DNA of 64,000 nucleotides from Gracilaria gracilis. Lineage: Eukaryota; Rhodophyta; Florideophyceae; Gracilariales; Gracilariaceae. Both the position numbers and the translations under genes were made by a program. The notes under the pieces were generated by a model that saw nothing but the letters and a program-made list of their open reading frames with translations, was not told the origin of the DNA and made no database searches. The stretch's first letter is position 1, and every line of letters starts with the position of its first letter. Shown here in pieces: positions 18,459 to 28,008 of the stretch. Where the stretch lies: contig JARGSG010000202.1 in the NCBI GenBank assembly GCA_030374805.1, positions 248,001 through 312,000 on the forward strand. The letters are read 5' to 3'.

Positions 18459-20876
18459 TCAGTTTGGCAGAATACCATCCCTCAAGAACAAAGCTGTCCT
18501 CCTTCTGAGATTCCGAATATCCCTTTGCGTGAAGTTAGGACATAGCCCTCTTTCCAAGTAGTCGGCCATGTAAAGTGTAAAGATGCCACACGATCCGCCG
18601 TCCTGCTGTCGAGGTAGATATGACGGATTGATGTGCACACGCCAAAAATTGATCCCCAGGTTCTCAGCTGCTTCGGTCCCGTGTTTGTCTTTCACCTCAT
18701 CAAACAACCATTTCTTCAGCATCGGGATGGTGTTTGACGTATCCTTCCCATAGGTAGAGTCTAGGTACAGGAACTGCTTCGAGCGCAGGTCAATAGCTGT
18801 CAGAACCCAATGGAAGTTCTTCAGATTGATTGGAATTAAAATAAGATCAAGACTTAATACAGAGAGCCCAGCTCGTTTCAGCCATCGCGTCACACCGCTG
18901 TAGTCATATCCCTTCTGGGTAAGTCTAGGGAAGAAAAATGTGTTGAACACATGAGTTCTCGGTCGCTTCCGCGAGAAGATCTCGTGGGTGTCATCTTGAG
19001 GAGCGTCAACATCAATACTGTACGCCTTACCAACGTCGAGTTCGTCACTGTTGAACTTGGCCTCGCTTCGTACATCTCTTATATTTCGTGAGTTGATGAG
19101 AGCCACAAAAGAGTTCAGTATCTCGTCATTGAGCCATCGCGATCCTCTTAGACACCCAAAGTCTTCACCCTTGAGGCCTATGTTGGCTTCTCGAATAGTA
19201 GCCAAAACAAGCTGCTTCGGAACCCGATTACTGAGTGAATTCACTAACGTTTGCTCTTCCAAAGTGAGAGGACGAAAGCGAACATCATGAGCACGCTTGC
19301 TATCGGGTTCGAAGGGTGGCTCTTCCTTAATGTAGATATCAGGCATTTCGAAGTCATCCATGATTTCGTGACGGCCTAGCTTCGCCACGGGCTCACATTC
19401 AATGACATCATCGTCCTCATCGTCTGAAGGTTCCAAGGGAATGACCTCCCCAGGGAGATGATCGACTTGAGCCTTAGGCTTAAGTCCGGGAAAGTGAATC
19501 TTTCCAACCGTTCCACCATTTGGTTCTTTCTTCCTCCCATAAAACGATTGGGCCGGAATTGAACGTTTCTCTGTTACTCTCTTCATACCAGACTTCAGAG
19601 GGGTATCCTTGACGACTTGCACCGGCGACTCCTCATCAGACAGAACAATAACGCCGTCGACCTTCGTTTTGATTTCCTTCGGATACGCCCGAACGGAACT
19701 AATCATCAGATCAAGAGCCTTCTTCTCCTTAAGAACATCATCTTCTTTCGCGGTATGCGTCTCTTTTCTTGAGTTCTCTATGCGGCTAATGCCTGAATCA
19801 AGAATATCTCCTATTTGTCTGAGGGGACTTCTCTTCCTCTTCGGTACAGACTTTGTAACCTTCTGAACTTTTCCCTTGCGTTCTCCCGTATCGGAATTTG
19901 GTGGTGCAAACGTTGGGTCAGACTTAGGAAGGGCATAAAGTCTTGTGGCTCGTGGCTTCTTTAGTCGTGACGGCTGTTCATCATCTGATAACAAAAGGAT
20001 GACATTTTCTTTCTCTTTACATGCCGAAGGTAAAGCAGAAATCGGTTGAGGCGCAGTTTGTTGCGCTTCTCCAGGTGCTGGTGATTCAGGGTGGGCAACC
20101 TTTAGTCTTTTCTGTGGGGAAAGGTTCCTGTACTTATTCCCAAGTGCACGCAGTAAATCATCCTCGTCCTCATCGCTTGAGACCATCTCGAGTTTACCTT
20201 CCTTGCTTGTCTGTTTCAGCTCAAGTTCGTCGTCAGTCTGCGTGAGATCAATTACGCTGTAGTCATTACATCGACGACTTGCCATTATCGTCCGCGCTAG
20301 CTGCTGCTGCTGTTCAGCCTTCCGCCGTTGGCGAAACTGCTCCCGCTCAAGTCGTTTGCGTTCGATAGCAGCCAAAACTTGTTCCGGACTATCAGTCGCT
20401 CCGCTCTTCAACTGGTTAGCCATTCTCATTCGCTCCCCTGCCGTGAGCTTGGTGGCAGTCGAAGAGCATCCCATACGCCTCCTCATCGGCCCCAATTCGC
20501 CCCTGTTCGAACCGACCTTCGATGGAGACATCTTCGGAGTGGCAGAAGAAAGCCTGTGAGTTTCTCTTTGTCGTTTGGAGTTGTTAAGAAGCCTGGTGTT
20601 TGATTGCGGCGTTCGAACTGCGTGCGGACCAGGCGTACCACCTTGGGCCGAGCCGCTGGGTCTCATTTTTTTATACGGCGGTCGGCTTGAATGTCCCTGA
20701 TCCGCATTCGATGAAAGCTGTTCTGAACGTGGCCATTGTGTTGGACCTGGGTCACGAACTGAACGCTTTTGCCATTGACTTGGCGGGTGTGCAAGAGAGT
20801 TGGGTCCTTTGCCGTCGTCCTGCACCACAAAACTATCTTGATGATAGTCAAAATCAGCCTTCTTGCGTTTAACCAT
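18459..20876 (-). CDS. SUMO-specific protease (Ulp1/SENP, C48)
   Basis: An 805-residue protein starting at the ATG of MVKRKKADFDY; the frame upstream opens only with TTG. The C-terminal 230 residues are a complete Ulp1 domain: GSRWLNDEILNSFVALI, then FHWVLTAIDL (catalytic His), FLYLDS (Asp), QDGGSCGIFTLYMADY (Gln and Cys). It matures SUMO and removes it from targets. The long N-terminal part is basic and disordered, with several SUMO-interaction motifs, each a hydrophobic run followed by acidic residues: SVIDLTQTDDE, VILLLSDDE and GVIVLSDEES, and a weaker DDVIECEP. Such an array suggests a preference for poly-SUMO or multi-SUMO targets. Basic clusters such as KRKRSP suggest nuclear location. 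An E2F-type site lies about 213 bp upstream. Confidence 0.93.
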   Translation of the reverse strand: MVKRKKADFDYHQDSFVVQDDGKGPNSLAHPPSQWQKRSVRDPGPTQWPRSEQLSSNADQGHSSRPPYKKMRPSGSAQGGTPGPHAVRTPQSNTRLLNNSKRQRETHRLSSATPKMSPSKVGSNRGELGPMRRRMGCSSTATKLTAGERMRMANQLKSGATDSPEQVLAAIERKRLEREQFRQRRKAEQQQQLARTIMASRRCNDYSVIDLTQTDDELELKQTSKEGKLEMVSSDEDEDDLLRALGNKYRNLSPQKRLKVAHPESPAPGEAQQTAPQPISALPSACKEKENVILLLSDDEQPSRLKKPRATRLYALPKSDPTFAPPNSDTGERKGKVQKVTKSVPKRKRSPLRQIGDILDSGISRIENSRKETHTAKEDDVLKEKKALDLMISSVRAYPKEIKTKVDGVIVLSDEESPVQVVKDTPLKSGMKRVTEKRSIPAQSFYGRKKEPNGGTVGKIHFPGLKPKAQVDHLPGEVIPLEPSDDEDDDVIECEPVAKLGRHEIMDDFEMPDIYIKEEPPFEPDSKRAHDVRFRPLTLEEQTLVNSLSNRVPKQLVLATIREANIGLKGEDFGCLRGSRWLNDEILNSFVALINSRNIRDVRSEAKFNSDELDVGKAYSIDVDAPQDDTHEIFSRKRPRTHVFNTFFFPRLTQKGYDYSGVTRWLKRAGLSVLSLDLILIPINLKNFHWVLTAIDLRSKQFLYLDSTYGKDTSNTIPMLKKWLFDEVKDKHGTEAAENLGINFWRVHINPSYLPRQQDGGSCGIFTLYMADYLERGLCPNFTQRDIRNLRRRTALFLRDGILPN

Positions 20877-21088
20877 AGCGCAGAGAAAGTGAAGTTGACC
20901 AGAAAATGCAATCGGGTCAGAAAGGTGGATTGAGCACTCGAAATGCAAAGCGTATATGCATAAGCAAACGAAAGAGAGAGGAAGAAGGATATATGTGTTC
21001 TACAACGACATACACAAACGAGCTGGAGGGCTGGCGCGGTGCGCAGGCAGACGGCCTGGCAGGCTGACGATGAAGATGGCCTCCGCTG

Positions 21089-21099
21089 TTGGCGGGAAA
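21089..21099 (+). promoter_or_regulatory. E2F-type site upstream of the SUMO protease
   Basis: TTGGCGGGAAA, matching the E2F/DP consensus TTTSSCGC on the opposite strand, about 213 bp upstream of the start codon. Confidence 0.5.
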
Positions 21100-21682
21100 G
21101 GGCTGTTGAGGCTGCGAGAGGTCCGCCCTTCAACGTCTCGATTCCGACCACCAGCTGTAAACTCCTTAAATAAGGCTTTGTTTTAATTTATGCATCAACC
21201 ACTCCTGTCGTGGAGCACTCGTGTGGCTTTACTTCCGATCGCACTGGATATGCACCTTTGCTTTCGCTGTGGTGGCATTAGCCTCATTGCACAAAGTTGG
21301 GACCAATGCAGATTATGTCTCCGATGCGAGACAGTCTTTCGACGAAGGCGACGTGAGTCGCTGTCAGCGAACATCTTTCATTTCAACGGATGTGGTGTAC
21401 GATACCAAGTGGATGGGCTTTGCCGTTCACATGAAATGCGAAACGAGAGACAGAGATTATTTCCTGATTTCTCACGCCTATCCGATGACGCGGAAAGAGC
21501 GAGAGCGAGAGCGAGAAGGAGAGGGAGAAAATCAAGCGCTCTTTCTCTCTCGTTATGAGCGTATAAGCCTAATAACAACTTATGTAGTGCGGAACGCCTC
21601 GGTTAGAAGAAGCGTTCGCTCACGAGAAAGGCCAACATCTGTTCAGGCCATTTCTTAATAATCTCTGCGACAACCACGAGGC

Positions 21683-22018
21683 CTAACCGTTAATGTTCAC
21701 GAAAGGAGGCAAGCATAATCTTCTTGACATAGTTCTCTTCGGGAGCCTCAAAACATAACGTTCCACATTGTGTAAGACTCGCGGTCTGCAATTGCACACT
21801 AACCTTTCGGCATTAAATGTGATCCCAGGGGGATGCAAGGAAGGCATGTGTTCTACGAATACCTGCGACAACGCCACCTCGGCTCCTCTTTGTACCACAG
21901 CTTTCTTCATACTATCAGGAAGTTCAGACAGTAATGGTTTTACATTCTGCCGCTTTGCAACTCTCCTCCTCATTCCCATGAAATCTATCGGAACGCTGCT
22001 TTCTAGAGCATTGTGCAA
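21683..22018 (-). CDS. Orphan ORF, relative of 6182-6487
   Basis: A 111-residue frame. Positions 68-100 (AERLVCNCRPRVLH, RYVLRLPKR) align with the ORF at 6182-6487; DNA similarity continues past the point where the frames diverge, so one copy has probably shifted frame. No known domain. It could be the remnant of a dispersed gene or repeat. Confidence 0.3.
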   Translation of the reverse strand: MHNALESSVPIDFMGMRRRVAKRQNVKPLLSELPDSMKKAVVQRGAEVALSQVFVEHMPSLHPPGITFNAERLVCNCRPRVLHNVERYVLRLPKRTMSRRLCLPPFVNING

Positions 22019-22101
22019 TGCTTCTCTACGAAGTCATTTCTATCTGTACCTCAATGACTTGGTATTCGTAGCCAATCGATAGAACCAGAGATAGCAAGTT
22101 T

Positions 22102-22202
22102 ACACACCACGTCTGAAACAATTTGCGTTGAGTGTGACTGACGTCCTACAGTCTGCGGGACGTCAGTCGCACTCAATGCCAATTGTTTCAGACGTGGTGT
22201 GT
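22102..22202. repeat. Long inverted repeat, 45-bp arms, 11-nt loop
   Basis: Arms 22102-22146 and 22158-22202 pair almost completely (about three mismatches), separated by an 11-nt spacer. It lies in non-coding DNA. It could be a foldback-type miniature element or the source of a hairpin RNA. Confidence 0.85.
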
Positions 22203-22705
22203 GTGTCTTTGGGCCACAGACCCGCAAAGATTACTATTACGCTCTGATCAAGCGTTTTACACTTCATTATCATCATGAGTTTAAGCGCACGAATCCATAA
22301 ACAAACATTGGATATATCCCTTACGTAGAGAACTGGGGTGTTTATAAAACATGAGCGCGAAAGAAATGGTTAACCCTTACCTTGAGGGCCCTACTAAGAC
22401 TGCGAAGATCCAAAAAGAATACGCAAGGCACGAAGAATGAGCAATGTTGACGAAGCCTCAATTCCAGTCAACCGAAAACTATGCTAAGAGGGAAGGACTT
22501 GCAGAAAGCGGAGCGATTTACGTGATAACTGAGGCTCCCATGAGAGAGTCTAAAGCGTTTGGGTCCAATGAAGAAATACACGACTGGCTTCACGAGTGAG
22601 AGAAAGTGAGAACGCGTTTTCATGTTCTACAAAACAAGCGTATCGTACATGGGACGCACTTCCTCAAACCACATCACCACACCTCCTGCACCTCAATCTT
22701 CATCA

Positions 22706-24403
22706 TCAGTTCTTGGCCTCCGTTGGAGACCCTCCATCTTCAAAGAAACGACGGACACGGTTCGCCACTCTTGATTTTCGAAGCGTTGTCTCAAATACCA
22801 TGTCATCCGTTTCTAAGAATTCTTCGAAGTAGTGATGAAAGCGCTCCATCCTACGCTGCAGCCGATAAGCTCGATCAGAAGGGGAGTACTGAAGGATTCG
22901 AGAGTTACTTCCGGGCCGCCGAAGATGAAGAATTCCGGAACTAACTTCTTTTCCATTACTAACAACCAATGATCTCTCCAAAGCCGGCATTGCATCAACA
23001 CCCGGGGTGCCGTCAGGTAGCTTGTATATGGGTTGGGGCAGGTGGGGGCAGCTTAAGTTCTCCGCGTCCTTCACCGATAACGTTTCACAAGTAACCTTAG
23101 CAGGCTTTGCTTCAATGTCGACGTCTTCGGCACATATGTCCTTTGCTTCCCCAAGTTGTGACGCAAATAAACCTCCAGAAGCCATTTCGGTGGCGTCAAG
23201 TAGGACATATTTCGTCACCTTTGAGCTGTCTCCTCTAAATTCTGCGGGAGTATCACTGGATATCAATGGCGATTTTCCGCGTTTCTCCCCTTCGTCTGTC
23301 AGGGGAGAAACATTTTCGAAGGTTTCGCAGCTAAGACAATCGCCGGAAAAAGCTCTCAGACCGATTACAGGGGAGTTTTGATCTTGGGCTTCTTCGTTTC
23401 CCCTCTGGCTGTTTGCATCATCTCCTGAAAGACTTTGCTTGACTTGTGGGAAGTTACACGGTGGGAAACCTTCCCGCTCTGCTTCCATTCTTGTGGGTGA
23501 GACGAAGGACAATGGAGAGTCCTCGTGTGAGGATTCATCAGCTGAAGAAGCCGTCGAGTTTCCAGGGGTGAGACATTCCAGTTCACCATGAATTTCAGCT
23601 GTTGTGGGTGCTTTGGTCGGTACACTATCAACCTCATTACGCATGCTGCCAACGCTAGGGGTCGCAGTACACCTTGCTTCCGATATGCTTTCCCCACCAC
23701 TCACAACCGGTACTTCGTGGTTTGGGCTGGTTGGGACATTATTCAGCCCAGTCTCTGAATATGCAAGGCGCCGTAAATCCATGTTACACTTATCCCCATA
23801 TTGGCATCCAAACTTACAGAGGCTGCTACATTCCTGGATGGATGAACCACTAGACTCGTGGTACGCTTCGTATGGCACTGGGAAGCATGTGCTTGGTGCT
23901 TGAACTGGCCGGTCCTGACCCATTGCCAGCACAGAAGTTATCTGAACTTCGTTGCTTTCTTCGCCATCAGGGCGCCCGATGGATGGCGTTACATCGCTGT
24001 AGAGAACGTTTCTGTCTTGAGCGGTCCTTGCCAGGGAAGATTCGATCATGATTTCCTCGGATTTGGCCGGGAACCCGTATTTCGAGTCCTCCCCTTCACG
24101 ACCATCATTTCCCAGCAGGGATGTAGCTCTTCGAACCTTCGGCACACATCTTTCGGTCAGCTTGTGGACGCTGAACAACCTCTTTGCTCCCTTCCATCTG
24201 ATACGTCCCTCACGATGGACCATGCCCGCCTTCTTCCTCTCTGCAGCACTTGGTTCTTCACAGGGGATAGCTGCTGGTTTGAATGCATCCTTCGATGCTT
24301 CTCTGTCCCCAACCGACAATTGTTCATCTTTGGTGCCCCCAAAGCACTTAAAAAACAAACTTTCGCAGAGTCCTTGACTTCTGCGACAACCACGTTTAAC
24401 CAT
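22706..24403 (-). CDS. Unknown acidic protein, 565 residues
   Basis: A single open frame from an ATG at 24401-24403. I recognise no domain. The N-terminus (MVKRGCRRSQGLCESLFFKC) is Cys-rich and basic. The middle is long, acidic, Ser/Glu-rich and probably disordered, with one Cys cluster at about residue 197 (SSLCKFGCQYGDKCNM), whose C-x3-C-x5-C spacing recalls part of a CCCH zinc finger but lacks a clear His. The last 60 residues are basic and helical (DRAYRLQRRMERFHHYFEEF). Base composition matches its neighbours, and the length of the open frame argues for a real gene. Confidence 0.6.
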   Translation of the reverse strand: MVKRGCRRSQGLCESLFFKCFGGTKDEQLSVGDREASKDAFKPAAIPCEEPSAAERKKAGMVHREGRIRWKGAKRLFSVHKLTERCVPKVRRATSLLGNDGREGEDSKYGFPAKSEEIMIESSLARTAQDRNVLYSDVTPSIGRPDGEESNEVQITSVLAMGQDRPVQAPSTCFPVPYEAYHESSGSSIQECSSLCKFGCQYGDKCNMDLRRLAYSETGLNNVPTSPNHEVPVVSGGESISEARCTATPSVGSMRNEVDSVPTKAPTTAEIHGELECLTPGNSTASSADESSHEDSPLSFVSPTRMEAEREGFPPCNFPQVKQSLSGDDANSQRGNEEAQDQNSPVIGLRAFSGDCLSCETFENVSPLTDEGEKRGKSPLISSDTPAEFRGDSSKVTKYVLLDATEMASGGLFASQLGEAKDICAEDVDIEAKPAKVTCETLSVKDAENLSCPHLPQPIYKLPDGTPGVDAMPALERSLVVSNGKEVSSGILHLRRPGSNSRILQYSPSDRAYRLQRRMERFHHYFEEFLETDDMVFETTLRKSRVANRVRRFFEDGGSPTEAKN

Positions 24404-26067
24404 TGTGTCGAAAAGAATTTCTTTTTCTCTACTGGAGAAGGAAACAATGACACCCGATGAACCTAACAGCCTGTGGTGGGTGTCGATTGTCTTGAACCTA
24501 GCAGTGGAGATGTTTTCGTCGATCGAATGAGTGGTTGTCTTGAGCTTCTGTGCTGAAGTACGTTTGGGCGACAGTCGCTGAGAAGTAAGGAAATATTTCT
24601 TGTGTCGTCGTGAGTTCTCCTAGGGATGCTAGGTTGAGATATCGGTATGATTCACGCAGTATTCTTCAAATGCAACTGACACGCACAAAGGTGCTCAACA
24701 GAATGAAAGTTAGCTAGAGTTACCGTGCCCTGTCAGTGAACTAGGGTGTAGTGCAGAGGGCTACCCCAAGACATTCCTGCGCGATTTGTACATTATGAAT
24801 TGGAAGACATAAAATGCATAAGCCACCACAATGATTAGGAATCGTACCCAGGTTGACCGATGATTGATTAAACGAGGCATTCACCCTCGAATTGCAAGAA
24901 GAAACTAGGTTTTTGGATTACCAGCATGGCGATGTAAAGGTATGGCTACGCCTAATGGTACAAGAACGAAAGTGGTTCTTCTTGCAATTCCAGGGTTAGA
25001 AGGTTAGCGTTACTCGCAATAGTTGGGATGTGACAGATGAATGAGCCTCTCCACAAACATGAAGCTCCGGGGTGCATTCGCCCGAAATATCTCTCAAGAA
25101 TAAGCCTGGCGACTTCAAAGTGCCTAGCACTCATATATAGTGACACAACTTGATTGTAATTGCGCGTAAGAAAGTTACACAAGTTAGAAAGTTGCTTCGG
25201 AGTTGTTAAGAGGTAAGTTGAGCAAACTACAGCGCTGAGTCATCTGCAGCGAATCCTCAAATCAAATCATGCTCAAAGTAGACACGAAGTACAATGGAAT
25301 CGCTTGCATTTCAATCCGTTGTCCGGTGAACAAAATCGTGTTCGAACAAGGTGTTACAGGTTATCATTGTACCATTTCGGCTTGTTCTTCTGTAATTTCA
25401 GAAGCATCGTCTCTCATCACAAGCAGCGTGTGACTGCTGGTTGAAGTGTACCGTTGAAGTGTATCGTTGGTACCTTCGTATGTTGTCATTGGACACAAGC
25501 TTCTCAGCTGACTTTGGTGATGAGCTTGCCGTCGATCCTAATTGTGTTTCGCGACAAATATCGATTTTACCTTCGCAAGTTTGACCGCGGAAGCACGAGA
25601 ATACAGCGGACATGTTCTTGGTGTGATCTAACGAAATGTCGCTCTGCAGAGTCTTGCTCCTGAATGCGGGCAACACGCAGGATGTGAAAAAAGTTGTGTG
25701 TGGTAAACGTTTCACTGCGTACTGTAGAAGGGGGGCTTGCAGCATGGGCCTACAATTGCATGACGAAGGTGAGAAAGCGCACTGTTGCAAAAGGGCATTT
25801 ACTTTATGGTGCCATTATAGGTGAGATTCTCGGGAGTCAGATGAAGAGAGTGGTGGCATTATTCACGTTAACACACAAGTGGAGATCATGATTAGGCTGA
25901 AGAAGAGGTGAGCAGCCCTGTAGAAGATGTTAAACACAGCAGAGGTGTCGAAGGACAAGGAGGGTTTTCTTCCGAAACGCCAAAGAAGGACGTTCGTTGT
26001 TGATGCGAAGCTATTCGGTGCAGTGATTGGAACTCAAAAACAAGCGCGTGGCAGTGGTGACTGGAGG
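24404..26067. other. Gene-free region
   Basis: 1.66 kb of moderately AT-rich DNA. Short frames occur (for example 24952-25182 minus), none with a recognisable domain and a good start. A partial TACC/GGTA element (GTATCGTTGGTACC) lies near 25461. Nothing else seen. Confidence 0.4.
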
Positions 26068-26583
26068 TCAGCTGGATTGGTTTTCCTTATCATCGGAGAG
26101 GATGGTTGATAGTTGTAGCTTGTTAGAGTTGTTATGAGTATCAGTACTTGCATAGTGGGTTTCAAACCAGGACACAAAGTCTTCAATGATATCCAGATGT
26201 TGCGTAGGCGTGCTTGCACTACGCACCCAACGGAACATGTGGGCAATCATGTCGTCCTTGTTGATAGAGTGGTTGAGCCATTGGGTCCACAAGGAGGCGA
26301 TGTAGTCACGAAAACGAGCTTTGGTTTCTTTTGCAGAGGGGTGGTTGTCCATCAAATCATCGAAAGACACGATGGAGTGACAGCAAAAGAGGCTGATGAT
26401 AGATTGCTCTTCGGTGAGAGTCAAAGGGAGGTTGCGAATCAAGTCAATGACGTCTTGATGCCATTGAATGTGATGGGCGGATGGATTGGGGTGGAGCGGG
26501 GGCAAAGCGTCGTCAAAGGGTTGTTGGGTGCGTTGAGAGCGTGTGTCCGAGGTGGAGCGACGCAAGCTCGGGGCAGGAACCAT
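26068..26583 (-). CDS. Small unknown protein with a C-terminal KEN motif
   Basis: A 171-residue frame from the ATG at 26581-26583 (the frame further upstream opens only with GTG). The N-terminal 45 residues are Ser/Arg/Pro-rich; residues 50-150 look helical (QDVIDLIRNLPLTLTEEQS, RFRDYIASLWTQWLNH, DFVSWFETHYAS). The protein ends with DDKENQSS, which contains a KEN tripeptide, the recognition signal of the anaphase-promoting complex in many cell-cycle proteins. No family recognised. It is head-to-head with the OTU gene and shares with it a promoter region carrying the TACC palindrome, which supports it as a real gene. Confidence 0.5.
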   Translation of the reverse strand: MVPAPSLRRSTSDTRSQRTQQPFDDALPPLHPNPSAHHIQWHQDVIDLIRNLPLTLTEEQSIISLFCCHSIVSFDDLMDNHPSAKETKARFRDYIASLWTQWLNHSINKDDMIAHMFRWVRSASTPTQHLDIIEDFVSWFETHYASTDTHNNSNKLQLSTILSDDKENQSS

Positions 26584-26970
26584 GACGAAAGTGTGGTAGA
26601 ATAGCGTCGGGAACGTACGGGAGGGAAGAAGCGATGGGACGACGGGACAATAAGAGATGACGCACGGAGTAAACGGAGTAAGGGGGTTACACACTGTACA
26701 AGGGAGATAAGGAGTCTAGAGCGGTCAGCGCTCGGCACTGACGGCGTTCGGAAGCATTGGGAGCTGTGGTTGGTTATTTATCGGTTGCGCGTAGCGCCGC
26801 CGGAAGATAACTCTACCGTTGGTAGATGGCGCCATCTACGGCCGGAGGCGGCAGCGCGGCTGCATCCGCCGCACCGCCAGCAGTTGCACGACAGCGCGGC
26901 GGAGCGCGTAGAGAAGCGTAAGCGTTAAACACCACACCACACGGCGCGCCCATATCATACGCTCGACGGA
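26584..26970. promoter_or_regulatory. Divergent promoter region, small unknown gene / OTU gene
   Basis: 387 bp. It contains the palindrome at 26814-26824, directly followed by a second palindrome GATGGCGCCATC (about 26825-26836). A GC-rich block begins here and runs into the OTU gene. Confidence 0.5.
26814..26824. promoter_or_regulatory. TACC-N3-GGTA palindrome, OTU / small gene promoter
   Basis: Exact TACCGTTGGTA (within CTACCGTTGGTAG), 231 bp upstream of the minus-strand ATG and 147 bp upstream of the first OTU ATG. Confidence 0.5.
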
Positions 26971-28008
26971 ATGGTGGCACGCCGCCCATCCAGTGCAACA
27001 CGGAGGCATGGACAACGCGCAGTCCACGCGCCCTCGGGACACGCACGAGCGCAGCGCAGCGCAGCGCACACCACCACGCCGCCGCCAGCCACCGTGTCTC
27101 GCCCCCGGCTCAAAACGCCCAATGCGCGCGCGCCGCGCCTCCGTGTTGCACTGGTAGATACCTTCGATAGGACTTCGCCCTCCATGTCTGCGCCGTCAGC
27201 AGCCGTGCCCGTTGAGTGCTCTTCCACGCATCCTCATCCGCCGCCGCAGCCGCCGCCGCCGCCGCCGCCGCAGCCGCCGCGCAAGTTCAGGCGGCTGCGG
27301 GCGCTCTCGCTCTTGCGCTCACATTCGCTGCCACAGCGGCCTGACAGCGACGACGAGTCTTCTTGCTCCAAGCGCAAGCCTTCATGTCGCCCATCTTTTC
27401 TCGCTCGCATCCCGCGCTCGTGCTTGCCGCCGCGCACTGCAAGGCCCGCCGCCTCACACCCGACAGCGCTTTCTTATCGCAACTGGCTCTGTGAGGTTCC
27501 ACCGTCGTCCTCTCGCCGACATGTGCGCCTTCCAACCGGCGTGCACAGCATGACTGCCACCCCGGCTGGCGGCGACTGCGGCTTTTACGCCATGGCCTGG
27601 GCTTTGCTCCACCTCAACGGGCCATGTCTTTCTGCCACCAATGTGCGCAGAAAGCTTGCTCAGCACGTCAAGCAGCAGGCCACGTTTTACGCCCAGATGC
27701 TCAGCCGTCAGGGTCACGCACACTCACCACAAAACGCCTCGAATGCCGTCTCGCTCTTCACCACAAACGTTTTGATGGAAGGCATCGACGGCCATTGGCT
27801 CGGTCAAATGTGGGGCGAGCTTGAACTCCTCGCTCTCGCCAAGGCCTACGTAGTCTGTGTTGAACTGTATTGCTTTGACGTTAACAAGCAGACTGTACGT
27901 CGTTACGCCAACTTCGAGGAGGGCAAGCGTGTTGTCAGATTGCTTTTTACTGGCGATGCTCGTGCCGGACATTTTGATGCCCTCCTGCCGCATCGTACAT
28001 GGCGATAG
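26971..28008 (+). CDS. OTU-like cysteine protease
   Basis: 345 residues if started at the first good ATG (26971); a second in-frame ATG at 27184 would give 274 residues, and a TACC-like element just before it leaves that start possible. The N-terminal half is low complexity, with a polyproline run encoded by a CCG repeat and Ser/Arg-rich DNA. The OTU-like fold is in the last 170 residues: AGGDCGFYAMAWALL holds the Asp and the catalytic Cys, WLGQMWGELELLALAKAY is the family's helix after the core, and GHFDALLP carries the catalytic His. OTU enzymes cleave ubiquitin chains. The domain is divergent, so the substrate is open. Confidence 0.75.
   Translation: MVARRPSSATRRHGQRAVHAPSGHARAQRSAAHTTTPPPATVSRPRLKTPNARAPRLRVALVDTFDRTSPSMSAPSAAVPVECSSTHPHPPPQPPPPPPPQPPRKFRRLRALSLLRSHSLPQRPDSDDESSCSKRKPSCRPSFLARIPRSCLPPRTARPAASHPTALSYRNWLCEVPPSSSRRHVRLPTGVHSMTATPAGGDCGFYAMAWALLHLNGPCLSATNVRRKLAQHVKQQATFYAQMLSRQGHAHSPQNASNAVSLFTTNVLMEGIDGHWLGQMWGELELLALAKAYVVCVELYCFDVNKQTVRRYANFEEGKRVVRLLFTGDARAGHFDALLPHRTWR
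27243..27279. repeat. CCG-rich trinucleotide tract in the OTU gene
   Basis: Imperfect (CCG)n coding for polyproline in the disordered N-terminal part. Confidence 0.8.

Larger units (their letters stand above)
20877..22705. other. Region between the SUMO protease and the 565-residue protein gene
   Basis: 1.8 kb. It contains an E2F-type site (21089), a purine-rich GAGCGA stretch (about 21496-21530), an orphan ORF on the minus strand (21683-22018) and a long inverted repeat (22102-22202). A plus-strand frame at 21221-21658 lacks an ATG at its head and is not accepted. Confidence 0.4.

Noticed and set aside
21221-21658. 145-codon plus-strand frame with a signal-peptide-like head
   Set aside because: It starts with GTG, not ATG, and runs through a GAGCGA repeat; no conserved sequence.
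11062-28008. USP, SUMO protease and OTU protease as one functional cluster
   Set aside because: They are separated by unrelated genes, lie in different promoter units, and such genes are common in any eukaryote.
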